A DNA stretch of 64,000 bases from Mactra quadrangularis (GCA_025267735.1 CM046301.1:15498190-15562189), one strand, 5' to 3'. Positions 45,734-57,047 are shown, numbered from the stretch's first letter. Notes: generated by a model not told the origin, from the sequence alone. Translations and numbers: made by a program.

Positions 45734-46130
45734 TGCATGTATTACATATTTAGGTGCCTATTTTCAGAGCCAGAACAATTTTAACTATTTGTGACTATGT
45801 TAATTAAGATAATGTTAAAACACATATATCATATTGTCAATGACATAAATATGAATAACTCCACTGCGTTAAATTTTCAAAATATCATTTTTTTATCACT
45901 TGAAACAGAAAAATGTTCCTCCTGAAAAATTTCAAAATATGGACATAGCAGGTTCTGGCAATAACCCCTCGATTTGTCTTACAGAAAAAGACATGTCTGG
46001 TTTAATTCACATTTTTAGGTCGCTTGAAAAGTTTTGATTACACAGTTAGTTCAATGTTTCACTAAGACACTGGTTTGTCTAACTTCTAATTGAATTTGTT
46101 TTTACCTATTTGTACATTGTAACCATCATA

Positions 46131-46495
46131 CAGTACCCACCAAAAGTTCGGAGACAAAAATAATTTTTCTACTATTCTTGAATTTTGATTATTAATTTTA
46201 TAAAATCATTATTTTTAGTATGTTGTGATAAGATGAAAACAAACTTTATGAATGCAACACATTTATAAGATTTAGCATCTGACTCCCTTAAGCCTCCAAA
46301 ACCATGTTTTCTGTAATTATTTTCCATAGCATAGCTTTTATGCTACTTTTAAAGTCTCAATTATAATCATTATGGAAACACAAATATAAAGCAAAACTAA
46401 AGAGCCTTCCTGAAGAAAAAGTTATCAAATTTTAGATAAAAGCTATTCAGTAAGCCTACTAAGTAAAAATGTCTCCAAAGTTTTGGTGGATACTG
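46131..46495. mobile_element. Tc1/mariner-type MITE, complete (365 bp)
   Basis: TA, then CAGTACCCACCAAAAGTTCG at the left; CCAAAGTTTTGGTGGATACTG at the right. The interior matches the copies at 1799 and 17741. There is no transposase frame. Confidence 0.82.
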
Positions 46496-46802
46496 CTCTA
46501 AAGTGTGTTCTTTTTCTTACAATCAGTTCTGACTATCTAATGTCAAGAAGCAGACATCTTCCCCTTATGCTAATGGAAAAGTCAATATCTATTGCAAATC
46601 TCCCAATAATAACTTTGTTGTTGTTTTCAGATCATTCATTTTCACAATCCTGATGTTGCCAACCTTTAATGAGTTCAATATTTGAACCAACATGTTAGTC
46701 ACCTAATAGGGTGTTTGTGCAAACAGTATAATGTTTAAACTATTTTCTGGTCAGTTTATCAAATGATATTACAACTTGTCTACATGTTGTTGTTTTTTTG
46801 CT

Positions 46803-46995
46803 CTTTTTTGGTTGGGTTAAACACTGTAGCAACACATTGTATAGGTTACTTTACAAGGGTCAATTAACTTACCTTCCTGGAAAGGCTAAATCTCTGGATT
46901 AAGCTGTAAACCTGTTACTAGATGCATACTTCCATCAGTTACTGACAATTTCCCTACATGATTTAGAATCAGTGGTAGGAGAAAGAATGGCCATA
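46803..46995 (-). mobile_element. SINE family A fragment, minus strand
   Basis: Tail complement TTGGTTGGGTTAAACACTG, then CAACACATTGTATAGG, AAATCTCTGGATT and ATGATTTAGAATCAGTGG. The tRNA-like head is missing. Confidence 0.75.
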
Positions 46996-48119
46996 GGAAA
47001 TATTTCATATCCCATCGTTGGTTATCCCACGATTCATTACTCTGCTATGCTGCTTTATGTACCGTTGGACATTTGGTTGGAAAAATCTTGTAATCATGAA
47101 TAATTAATGAGGCAGTTTCTTTGGTTTTGCAAGGAAACCACTGAAGAAATCTGGCCAATGAATTGGGCAACCATTTTGAGAAAATAAACATGTGCGTTGG
47201 TTTCTATTTTAAGAAAGAAAACCTCAGTATGATGTCATTGTTATTGAAGAGTATTTAATTGCAACATGCAATTTCATTCGAAGAAGATTGGTCTCCCCTA
47301 CCACATGAATATTCATGAAAACAAGATTTCGCAGTCATATTGCCCACGGTATGTATGGAGAGTATGGAAGAGAGTACTGTGGTTGCCGACGATGTTCATG
47401 TCCAAGCTCTGCAAAAATTAGTAATCACACCAATAAATAAATCAAAATAAACAATTTATTATACTTGAAGTTACTTGTGATGGCTTCAAACTTTGTATTA
47501 ACAAGACATAGACTGTATACCTTAGCCATGTAAAGTACCAGTATTCTTATTGAAGAATTAACTTGGGGAGGACCATAACTAAGTGTGGGCATTGTGTTCC
47601 GACCCAATTGTCATTGTTATTATAATGACATTTGTATGAGAGGTGTTCAACTTATTTCTGAACAAATCAGAAATCCTATTCTAAAGCCTGTGACCAGTTT
47701 GTTTTCTCTAGAAATTGCTTTTATGTGATGTAATTAATCATGTTTACTTACACAGAAATATCTTAACTTTCTTTATTAAGTATTTTGAGCATTTTAAGTG
47801 TCCACCCAAAATATCATTTTTAGAGTTTTACCATATTTTTCTCTACTTAGATATCGCCTATTGGATGTGCTATAAATGTTATAATTACTATTTTGTATCC
47901 CAGTAGCATGTTTAATTTGTTAAAGCAAAAATCACGCCTTTAAATAGAAAAATATGTATTTTGTCATTTTAGAATTTTTTTCTAAATAATGTCCATTCAA
48001 TTATGTTTTATAACAGCCTTATGCTGTTTCAAATTTTATTTGTAATATGTCAGTGGATTATAGACAGTCCATTTGTAACATATACAAGTAAACTGTGATT
48101 CTTATTGTCAGAAAGTGAT
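46996..48119. other. AT-rich DNA, nothing recognised
   Basis: Only short chance frames are present, with no repeat boundaries. Confidence 0.35.
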
Positions 48120-48300
48120 TTTTATTCCATCAAAAGTTTGTTCAAATATAAGTTGAATACCTCTCGTTATTGCCAAAATCAAAATATATTTTTCAATCAA
48201 ATGAATCAAAGAATAAATAATTCTGTTAGACTTATAATTATTAATTTGATGTTTTTAGGATGTCAAACCAAGCATTGTACACTCTTTTGATGGAATATAA
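48120..48300. mobile_element. Small MITE-like hairpin (181 bp)
   Basis: TTTATTCCATCAAAAGTTTG at the left and CACTCTTTTGATGGAATATAA at the right form inverted ends of about 17 bp. The open frame through it spans these ends, so it is not a gene. Confidence 0.55.
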
Positions 48301-48323
48301 TCAATTCACTGGATAACTTGCAG

Positions 48324-48380
48324 GAAGGCATTGAAATACAAGTTTGCTTAGACCAGCACAGTTACGGAGAAGAAAACATG
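48324..48380 (+). CDS. Weak exon candidate
   Basis: Between CTTGCAG and GTAAGACT lies a phase-0 open segment, EGIEIQVCLDQHSYGEENM. It is phase-compatible with the candidate at 38277-38328. There is no family match, and support is limited to splice signals. Confidence 0.25.
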
Positions 48381-48423
48381 GTAAGACTTTTAGATTTACT
48401 TTTATTTTTTTGCCAAGTCAGCT

Positions 48424-48722
48424 GCCCGGCTAGCTCAGTTGGTAGCACGCAAGTCTACTAATCGAGGGGTCTTGGGTTTGATTCCCGGGCGGGGCATACT
48501 TTTGTGGAGCTTGGTCATGAAATTATTTCCCTCCAACCAATGATTTTTATTATGTAGGGCAGTTGTCAGTCACTGATAAAAGTATGCACTTAGTAGTTGG
48601 TTAACAGCTAAATCCCAGGGATTTAGCCTTTCCAGGAGGAGTGAGTAGGTTGACTGACCGCGGTTTTATGACCTATACAATGTGTTGCTACAGCGTTAAA
48701 CCCAACAAACAAACAAACAAAC
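48424..48722 (+). mobile_element. tRNA-derived SINE (family A), full length
   Basis: GCCCGGCTAGCTCAGTTGG (A box), GGGTTTGATTCCCGGG (B box), the family body with CAGTCACTGATAAAAGTATG, then CAGCGTTAAACCCAAC and an AAAC-repeat tail. It is very close to the copy at 28163. Confidence 0.88.
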
Positions 48723-49513
48723 ATTTTGCTGAGTCAATGCTGTCTTTATATGCTTATATCTGTTTCCAATGAGATAATACATACACAATAATTAATCAGC
48801 AAATCAGAATTGTGATGAGAAATGACCAAATGTGTTATCACTCAATCAACCACTCCTGTTGATAGTGAATCTTCTACTAAACTCTTGAAAGATGAGAGGC
48901 TAGTCTGGAGGTCTGAGTTTTAGAAAACTGGTAGGTTCTGGCTACAATATTTTAGTGTATAAATCTATTATGTCACAAAAAGAATATCCTGAGATAATGA
49001 AAATTTGTAAGACTTAATCGGTGTTATTATAACTGTTAATATTGTTTAGCAAATAATTTTCACTGTTCAAATTTAAATTAACTCAGTCAATATCAAATTT
49101 TGTAAGCTAGATCCGTTCCAAAATTAGTGTACCCATGTTTGCACTTTAAAATAATTTTCATGCTACTTATAAGACTTAGTACTTACTTTACACATAATAT
49201 TATCTTATGATATGAAGATTTATACACTTTAATGTTCTTGAATAGACTTTATCTGGAATTAAAATATTTTGATTTTCCCATGCAGTAAAAATAAACTTTT
49301 TACCGTCCCTATAAAATTGTGTACAGAGAAAATAGGAATTAATCTGTATTTCATGCTTTACAGCTTTAATGTGCAACAAGCTTTGTTTGGACCGCCTGTG
49401 AACAGAAGGAAAAACACATAAATTTGAGTTCCAAATTAGGTCTAATGAGGCCAGCTAAAGTAAAGAGCTGTAGTAGAGTATGAAAATTTAAAAATGAAGA
49501 TCTCGTCCAAAAG
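48723..49513. other. AT-rich DNA, nothing recognised
   Basis: No frames, repeats or RNA features could be supported. Confidence 0.35.
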
Positions 49514-49516
49514 ATT

Positions 49517-49945
49517 GGGCACGTTCCGCAAGCCAATCGCTAGTAAGCGCTTTTGTAAAAGCCATTTTTTGTAGCATAAGAGGTCTATGGAACGGTTTGC
49601 TTCTAGCTAGCAAATCCAAGATGGCAACTTTCTCAAACTAAAAGTTCAGAATTGTAACAAATGAAAAATATTCAAATCAGTTATCACCATGATTATTCTA
49701 TTTAACCGCTTAGACGAAATGTATGCATTAAATGAATTACATATCAGTATTCTTGAAAAAGAAACACATTTCCATAGGGGGCAGCCATTTTGAAAAAGGC
49801 AGAAACATTCTGAATCATACAGCTAGCAAGAAAAAAATTTGCTTCATATTGCTAGCTAGCGATTCAATTTGCTCGATCGTAGCAAACCGTTCCGTAGGAA
49901 ATCGCTACATAGTGCTAGCTAGCGATCGCCTTGCAGAAAGTGCCC
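49517..49945. mobile_element. MITE with GGGCAC ends and ATT duplication
   Basis: Left GGGCACGTTCCGCAAGCCAA; right complement GGGCACTTTCTGCAAGGCGA, both continuing ATCGCTAG. ATT flanks both sides (49514-49516 and 49946-49948). Inner copies of GCTAGCTAGC and AACGGTTTGC / GCAAACCGTT add a second inverted pair. The GGGC start and 3-bp duplication suggest PIF/Harbinger, tentatively. Confidence 0.72.
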
Positions 49946-50048
49946 ATTACTTTGTCTTGTAAAGATCAAGTAACATTTTGGTTGTACATACAATGCCATT
50001 AATGTACTAGTACATTATATTAAAATTGTTAAGATATCATTTATACAG

Positions 50049-50320
50049 TGGCAATACCATGTTACTATGACATCATGAATGCTACTGTTAGAAGAAGAAG
50101 AAAACAGGGAATATTCAGCCTCGAGAGTTTTACTGAGCTCTACATCTTTTAAAAAGTATAAAACTTTTCTCATTAGCCTTGTGTAGGTATGCTGGAAAGC
50201 TGACAATGATTAAAAGACTTACAGCTCTTTAAAACTTGCTGAGTCGAGGCAAATGTTTTGCTGTTTAATTTCTTCTCCTAACAGTTAAATCTATGATTTC
50301 ATAATCATATGGTATTGCCA
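50049..50320. mobile_element. MITE with TGGCAATACCAT inverted ends (272 bp)
   Basis: TGGCAATACCATG at the left and ATGGTATTGCCA at the right are perfect inverted arms of 12 bp. A related sequence at about 62060-62385 shares the interior order (TTTTCTC..., TAGGTAT, TGGAAA, TACAGCTCT, GCTGAGTC) and the same right end. Confidence 0.7.
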
Positions 50321-51131
50321 TTGTGATATAGGTGGTCACTTTTTTTAAACAGTACTGTAGCTGAAGTCATGAAAGAGAATTTGCAATACATTTTAATTAT
50401 GGACATATCATCTTTCATGATGTTTAACCATAGTTATAAAGCCAACTACCAACCTTTTTGATACAGATTTATCAGTATGTAAAAGACAGATTTTGACTTG
50501 GATATTTGTTTTATTTGTTTGCTATATAATATATACTGGTGGAAAGGCCGCAAAAATTACAACTGTTGCTTATGAAGACAAAGACTGGAATGACAAGACA
50601 ACCTTGCAAGAGTAAAAATGCTGCTACAGTTCAACAAAATAAATTATAACAATGGAGACAACTGTAGTATTATTAAAATCTAATTTAAACAAGACAGTCA
50701 GAATTATCTCCCTTATAAAACAAAACTATTAAACAGATTTTGGCCCTGTAACAATATTTTATTAGTTATTTGAGTCATTAAAATCATCTTTTAGCTCTCA
50801 ATTCATTTTAAAAGTGTAAGTTTATCATGTTGTAAAAATATTTATGAAATAAAAAACAATTATTATTGGCAATTTAGAGTATGAATTGTAAAATGAGAAA
50901 TATATGCAATATGATGTTTGCATTGAAAGTGTCTAAGATATTGTTTATTTTTTGCAGATTAAAAATGTATAGTTTAATATTATGGTTAATTTAAATAACC
51001 ATTTTATGATAATTGATCTTTAAATTTATGTTTAATTTTACTCATTTGGATATTTCTCAATAAGCAAAACATTATACTGTAGATCTGAGTATACATTTTA
51101 GAATGTTATTTTAAGAAATTTATGTTATAAC
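50321..51131. other. AT-rich DNA, nothing recognised
   Basis: Contains an AAGGGAGATAA-type word (complement) near 50707; nothing else is supported. Confidence 0.35.
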
Positions 51132-51136
51132 AGTCT

Positions 51137-51700
51137 CACTGTCGTGTAGCTGTGTACGGTGCAGTCAACCAAGATAGTGGACTGAACGCTGGTGAAAAGG
51201 TAAACATATTTTATTTTCTCGATTTCTGTAACTTAATCCACATGTATTGCTGTATAATCAGTTGTATTCAACCAGGCATAGATTCCGGTGCATAATGTAC
51301 AACCTGTTTTCGCTTGATATCCACCCAAGAGCTTATAAATGAATCACAAAGTTGGTCGATCTATGATTTTGAAATTTGAAGCGAGGAAAAAATCTTTTAA
51401 GTCTGATTCTGACTTTATTTGAGCTCTTAGATTCAAATCAATTGACAGAGTAGCGTAAAATGATCGACCGAGTTACTCTGTCCCTTTACTTTGGAAGAAT
51501 ATCCTCTCCCTTCCACAAAAACGTTCGTTTTATGAGTGTACACAAAGTGAGTGCAGTCGCCGGTGTATGGTGTAGTCAAAACGCACATTTTTGAACGGTG
51601 CAGTCTCAAAAAACTGTACGGTGGAGTCCTTCTGTACAATTTTGGTGTACGGTGTTGTCTCAATTATTATTTTCAGTGCCAACTTTCATGAACGACCTAT
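51137..51700 (+). repeat. Left long inverted repeat
   Basis: Contains five variants of TGTACGGTGCAGTC (near 51152, 51562, 51595, 51617 and 51644). A 76-residue open frame lies on the minus strand, mirrored in the right arm with two changes; no domain is visible in it. Confidence 0.85.
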
Positions 51701-52383
51701 AGTTCAATGATAATGAGTTCCTTTTCGCTCATTCGACCTGATGACCTTTAATTATTAATATGTAATCATTGGTTCGATCAATTGACTTGAATTGAGCTTA
51801 AACAAAATAAACACTATGACATTAATGTGTCTAGATTATGAATGAAATGAATGTTGGAGTTCCTGATGTCCCCTATGCTGACGCATATAGTACGAACGTT
51901 CAAAGACACGAGTTACATACATTCAAAAAGACAAAAATCCAAAACACATCAAAACATCATCATAATCACCTAATTCTTGGTTTTGAACATAGACTGTAAA
52001 ATATGAATATGACTCATTCCCACTTAGAATGTACATTTGATATCTCCAACGTTTATCATGTTTCCAAGAATTTAACTTACATAATTTATGTAAATGAAAT
52101 GCATATTTACAAGTGATAGTGCTATAGTAAAAGTATAAACGACATATTTTGTGAAGAAAACTTCATTTTTTTCAAAATATTGTCTCTTAATTAAGCTAGG
52201 GTGTAGAAAATCCCTATGTCTCCAATGACAAATTCTAACAGTTAGCTTCAAATTGTTAAAAATTCAGACAGATTTCCAATTAAATGTATCTTTAATATGT
52301 CAATTATTACTAAATCCTCAAGAAAAACACATATTATAATTTAAATTCAAAAATAATTTTCCAAACCTCATACAACAAACGTT

Positions 52384-53035
52384 GTCTCCAAACTCCGATA
52401 ACGTACGGGACATTTATTTAAAGGCTTCATTAATCTCACAGCTTTGCACTCTATAAATTATTTTTGTGTAAGTACAGTCCATAAAGTTATATCCTAATGA
52501 TAAGATATTCATTTTAGCTGACATTTTATTGGTATCGGTAATTTATGAGCTCATTTATTAAAAAATGAATCGTAATTTTCACCACGTAACGAACGGGACT
52601 ATTTGTGAAATCAAATTATCTAACAAACCTTTTCAAATAGATGTATATATTCTTCATTGAACTGATCTTCAATGATTTAATAAAAAGTTTATAAAGTGTT
52701 TTTATAATTCAAACTCCGATAACATAGGGGACATTAATTTTAAGGCTGTATTACTTTCACAGTTTTGCACTCTTTACAAACTATTTTTGCGTAAGTAAAG
52801 TCCATAAGATCATATTATAATGATTACAACTTCATTCAAGCTGGCATTTCATTGGTATCGGTAACTTATGAGTTAATTTGTAAATTATGAGTTAATTTGT
52901 TATTTTCACTAAGTAACGAACGGGACAATTAGTGAAAACAAATTATCTAACAAACTTTTTCTAATAGATATATAAATTCTCCATTGAACTGATCTTCAAT
53001 GATTTAAGAAACCGTTTATTAAGTGTTTTTGTAAT
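52384..53035 (+). repeat. Two ~325-bp direct repeats inside the 4.8-kb element
   Basis: CAAACTCCGATAAC starts each unit (52384 and about 52709). TTGCACTCT, GTAAGTACAGTCCATAA, TTGGTATCGGTAA, GTAACGAACGGGAC and TGAACTGATCTTCAATGATT follow in the same order in both. Confidence 0.88.
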
Positions 53036-53840
53036 CCATTTAAAGTGCATATTTGTGACACACACAAAAATCAGTAAATGCAAAATGAATAATAACGTAC
53101 GAGTTCGAAACGTACAGGACAAAATGTGACACAATGGTTGATAATCGTTTGAATATTTATGGAAAATTGCTTTTGTAAGGTTCTTAAACATGCATTTTAT
53201 CTTCACACGTAAATATTATGAGAACGGCAATTATATTGAAACTGATGATGTTCAAAAGTAACAATCAGGAGTGACGGAAAATGTAAGTCATAGTACTTGT
53301 TATTTGCAATAAATGATGAATAGTTTACATTGTTCTTAATTGAATACCATGTAGTTTTGAAAAAATTAATTAAACAAATGCCTCGTTTGATCAAATTATA
53401 ACTTTAGAATAATTTTAGCCCACACTGCATTAATTTGATAATTTGCATACATTATTTACTTATTCAATAACGTACAAGACAATGTAGAATTGTCTTAACA
53501 TACACTTGCCAGGATATTTTGATGGTTGTAAATCACATGTAACCTCACTACTAAATAACTTATGTTAGTTTATGCATTAGTTTGATATGTTTCTTTGTTA
53601 AACTTGTCACAATATTATTGAATGATGTTCTCTGAGAATAATGAAAATGGTTCGCGTAATCATTGTAATTGAAAGGTATTACTGCAGTTTTATATGTAAA
53701 ACACACGTACATTGAATTGTAAATCAAATTACACAACTATGTAAGTTGTATTCTTGCAGTTTAACTTAGTTATCAATAGTTTAGATAACCAAACTGAAGC
53801 ATGTAACGTACGAGAAAATTTTGCTAACGTACGAAACAAC
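52395..53840 (+). repeat. Dispersed AACGTACGGGACA words (nine sites)
   Basis: Variants of TAACGTACGRGACA occur near 52395, 52588, 52721, 52916, 53093, 53109, 53468, 53803 and 53825. They extend beyond the 325-bp duplication, so they are not explained by it alone. The palindromic CGTACG core stands out in a CpG-poor region. Confidence 0.7.
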
Positions 53841-55377
53841 AATTATATTCTTTATTGGTTGGTTTGTGGTGGTTCACATTCACACAAAGAACACTAATGA
53901 AAATAACGAATTTGATATTTATGTTTTTCTGAAAATTTCTGGCATACTCTTCCGTCTTTATCATTTATTCCGAAACATAATGCATAATAGAATAAACCGA
54001 ATTGAATTTCTTAACAGTTTGACCATTACTACTTTTAAATAAGAGAAATTCACAGCATAGGTTCAATGTTCAAAGGCACATTTAATAATGCTAGGTGTGA
54101 CCTTTCACCAGCCTATATATAAAAAAGTATACTAGTCCAGCTGATTTTTTATACTGCATACAGATCATGTCTATAATGCTTTTAATTGATTTAGAACTCA
54201 TATTTGATGACATGAAAAAAAATGAAAAAAATATGTACACATGTCCACCTTAATTGGGATTGAGTCTAATACATTGACTTAAGACCAAAAATGATTTTGT
54301 TTTGAAATAAACATTAATGTGGGGAAATTATAAATATAGATCTAGAGTTGTTAAAAATTAATTCAACGTTTATGATAAGATTATAATTATTTCAAATCAT
54401 GCCAGAGCCAAAAGAAAATAGTTTGAAACAAACTAAATTAAGCTGGTCATAGTGAAATACATTTGCAGAAAAATATTTATAACAATTTTTTATAAAATTG
54501 GTAAATTAGAATTTGAATTTTTGATCTCCCTGGAGGGAGGTCCCTCAGATAAAATGCACTGTTCTTAAATATATTGATGTTCTATTGTCTTTGAAAAATA
54601 TGTCACTCTTTATGATAAAAAACTAGGGAGTGATGACTCTTTAGTAAAATAAATCAATAATCCAGTAAAATCTGGATCTCTGAATTATGCAGATAGGGAT
54701 ACCCTGAGCTGTGACAATGTCGATGTTGTTGATAGTTTGATGCTACATTTGTTTATGAAAGCTGACTTAGTTATCAAAGTTCAGAGTTTTAATTGATAAT
54801 ACAGTTCCTCCTGAAGATATATTTTTGTTATGTAATTCCAGTAGAAAATCGAATTGAATCGAAAAATTAAATTGTTCGATGAAAAATCGTAATCGAATCG
54901 AAACAATTTGAATCGTTTCACCTCTTATATCCAGTACCTATTTAGATATTAGCTTTTAAAGATAGAATAATTTTTAAACACTCTAAAAAGCTCGGATTTT
55001 TTCTTGGGGTACATGTATACAAAGCACTATATTTTTATGAGTATTTGTCCAAAGTGTAATCTGATTTATCATGACACGTTGTTCTGGTTTATCATGACAT
55101 GATTGTGTAACAGGAAAATTGATTAAAATTTGAATACATTTGTATATAAAACTGCAGGATTTGAAAAAAAAAATTTTTTCATTTTTTGTCACAGCACAAT
55201 TTACGGTCTTTTCGAAAATCAAGGGTCACGTTATTAAAATGCACATAACTTCAGTTACGAACGGTAAACTTCCCTAAAAATTCAACATTCAATGTCTTTA
55301 GTATAGATTCAAGAAACAATATCATAATAAGATTGTGGAAGGTCATCATTACACTTCCAGAACCTTAACATTGAACT

Positions 55378-55941
55378 AATGGTGGTTTATGAAAGTTGGC
55401 ACTGAAAATAATAATTGAGACAACACCGTACACCAAAATTGTACAGAAGGACTCCACCGTACAGCTTTTTGAGACTGCACCGTTCAAAAATGTGCGTTTT
55501 GACTACACCATACACCGGCGACTGCACTCACTTTGTGTACACTCATAAAACGAACGTTTTTGTGGAAGGGAGAGGATATTCCTCCAAAGTAAAGGGACAG
55601 AGTAACTCGGTCAATCATTTTATGCTACTCTGTCAATTGATTTGAATCTAAGAGCTCAAATAATGTCAGAATCAGACTTAAAAGATTTTTTCCTCGCTTC
55701 AAATTTCAAAATCATAGATCGACCAACTTTGTGATTCATTTATAAGCTCTTGGGTGGATATCAAGCGAAAACAGGTTGTACATTATGCACCGGAATCTAT
55801 GCCTGGTTGAATACAACTGATTACACAGCAATACATATGGATGAAGTTAGAGAAATCGAGAAAATAAAATATGTTTACCTTTTCACTAGCGTTCGGTCCG
55901 CCATCTTGGTTGACTGCACCGTACACAGCTACACGACAATG
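55378..55941 (-). repeat. Right long inverted repeat
   Basis: The complement of the left arm. Here the segment near the end preserves CCAAGATGGCGGACCGAACG followed by CTAGTGAAAAG and GTAAAC, which resembles a tiny first exon (MADRTLVK) with a donor. In the left arm the ATG is ATA. Confidence 0.85.
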
Positions 55942-55946
55942 AGTCT

Positions 55947-56718
55947 ACAAAATTAGTGGGTTTCCAGTTGCCCGGGACAACCACTACTCTGATCGGGCAA
56001 CCAACAATTTCTTTTAGGCAACCAAAATTCTGAAAATCCAGATATAGTGCTTGCTCTGAAAATTATCTGTTTGGACAACCACTTTCATATCCTAATTTCA
56101 TAGACTGTTAAAATATACAAAAATGTAATTTTAAATAACAATCTACAACGTATTTTTTATAAGTTTGACAAACTGTCATCAGCAAGGTTCTTTAAGTTAT
56201 TTTGTTGATTTAAGTTTCCAGATGTTGTCCATTAAAAAAATTATTGAAAAATTACATTGAATCAATTGCAAAACTACAAGGATTACATGTATATGTCATT
56301 TGCGTTAATGCTGAACCCCTATTTGCTGTAAATATATTTTAAACTATGAAAGCGATTTTGTTAAAAAATTTAATACTATCTTAGTTCAATTTTGCCTTCT
56401 AGGATTTAAATTTTCAGAATTTTTAATAGATAAATAAAAAAGTTTTCCATAAGGTATAATTCAAAATATTTGGAATTTTTTATCAAAATTCCAGCGGGAG
56501 GTAAAATAAGCTGTTCTGATTATAACATTGTCATACTTCCAGTGTATTTATACAAAGTCCGGTGTGTTTACTGAAAATTTGTCGCTTAAATAAACACTCG
56601 ATGGTCTACTGAATTGTAAAGCAGAGGCCGGTCTTTAAAATCGTACGTGTAGAATATGTATAGATTTTGACGATACAGACGACAGTGATGATGATATTTG
56701 AGTTTGTATATACTGTTA
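55947..56718. other. AT-rich spacer between two large elements
   Basis: No gene is seen. The short stretch TTGCCCGGGACAACC with GGGCAACC words near 55970-56040 may be another small repeat. Confidence 0.3.
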
Positions 56719-56727
56719 TACTTTGTT

Positions 56728-56911
56728 GGGTATAGATAGATAGTGGAAATAACTTGTTTTCGAGAAAATAACTTTTTTACGAAAACAACTTGTTAAATCA
56801 ATATTATACGTTATTTCAAGCAAAACTTGATATTTTATGAATGTATATGATAAAATACGTTAAATGAGCAAGTTTTGGTACAAAAGTCCGAAAAAATAAT
56901 GATTTTATAGC
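56728..56911 (+). repeat. Left TIR of the 3.8-kb element
   Basis: Contains AACTTGTTTTCGAG, TTTTTTACGAAAACAACTTG and AAATGAGCAAGTTTTGGTA, all matched in inverted order at the right end. Confidence 0.85.
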
Positions 56912-57047
56912 ATTGCTCGTGAAACCATTTTGTTTTGCAAGCTTTATTTTCACACTGTATTAAATTGTCCACTATATCCGGTAATCTGCATGAACAATAC
57001 AACTTTAAAATAATTTTTTTTGGTGCACTCTTTTGCATTTTGGGCAT
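56835..57047 (-). pseudogene. PHD-type zinc-finger remnant
   Basis: The 70-codon minus-strand frame has YCSCRLPDIVDNLIQC, then ENKACKTKWFHEQC: a C-x-C, C, C-x4-C-x4... pattern ending FHEQC, as in PHD fingers (metal ligands C, C, C, C, H, C visible; the last pair is not clear). It runs into the left TIR, which fits the C-terminus of an element-encoded protein read from right to left. Upstream coding is lost, so it is called a remnant. Confidence 0.5.

Larger units (their letters stand above)
42920..45968. mobile_element. 3.05-kb DNA transposon-like element, TCGA TSD
   Basis: Terminal inverted repeats: left GGGGTTACTGACAGAACATG, right complement GGGGTTATTGCCAGAACCTG, continuing about 25 bp with few mismatches. 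TCGA flanks both ends (42916-42919 and 45969-45972). Subterminal imperfect palindromes with CCAAAACATGCTAT / ATAGCATGTTTTGG arms cluster at 43230-43340 and 45580-45735. No transposase frame remains. The 4-bp palindromic duplication does not decide a superfamily. Confidence 0.72.
51137..55941. mobile_element. 4.8-kb element with ~565-bp terminal inverted repeats
   Basis: The left arm (51137-~51700) is repeated almost exactly, inverted, at ~55378-55941. Ends read CACTGTCGTGTAGCTG and, on the complement, CATTGTCGTGTAGCTG. AGTCT lies immediately outside on both sides (51132-51136 and 55942-55946), a likely 5-bp target duplication. The 3.7-kb interior has no frame over about 80 codons, so it encodes no visible transposase. 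The family is not recognised. An alternative is two oppositely oriented copies of a shorter repeat. Confidence 0.65.

Noticed and set aside
27789..48500. Three tRNA-like heads as real tRNA genes
   Set aside because: Each continues into the same ~230-bp body and GGCGTTAAACCC tail, so they are SINEs; no confident anticodon stem-loop is retained.
51134..51200. Exon-like open segment SHCRVAVYGAVNQDSGLNAGEK between CAG and GTAAAC
   Set aside because: It lies at the end of the long inverted repeat and is mirrored at 55.9 kb, so it is transposon sequence rather than an exon of the candidate gene.
51433..51663. 76-residue frame, also found at 55415-55645
   Set aside because: It is preserved only because the two inverted arms are nearly identical; it has no domain and no start or splice context.
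54840..54930. AATCGAATCG-type simple repeat as a regulatory array
   Set aside because: It is short, irregular and inside the 4.8-kb element; simple-sequence drift is sufficient.
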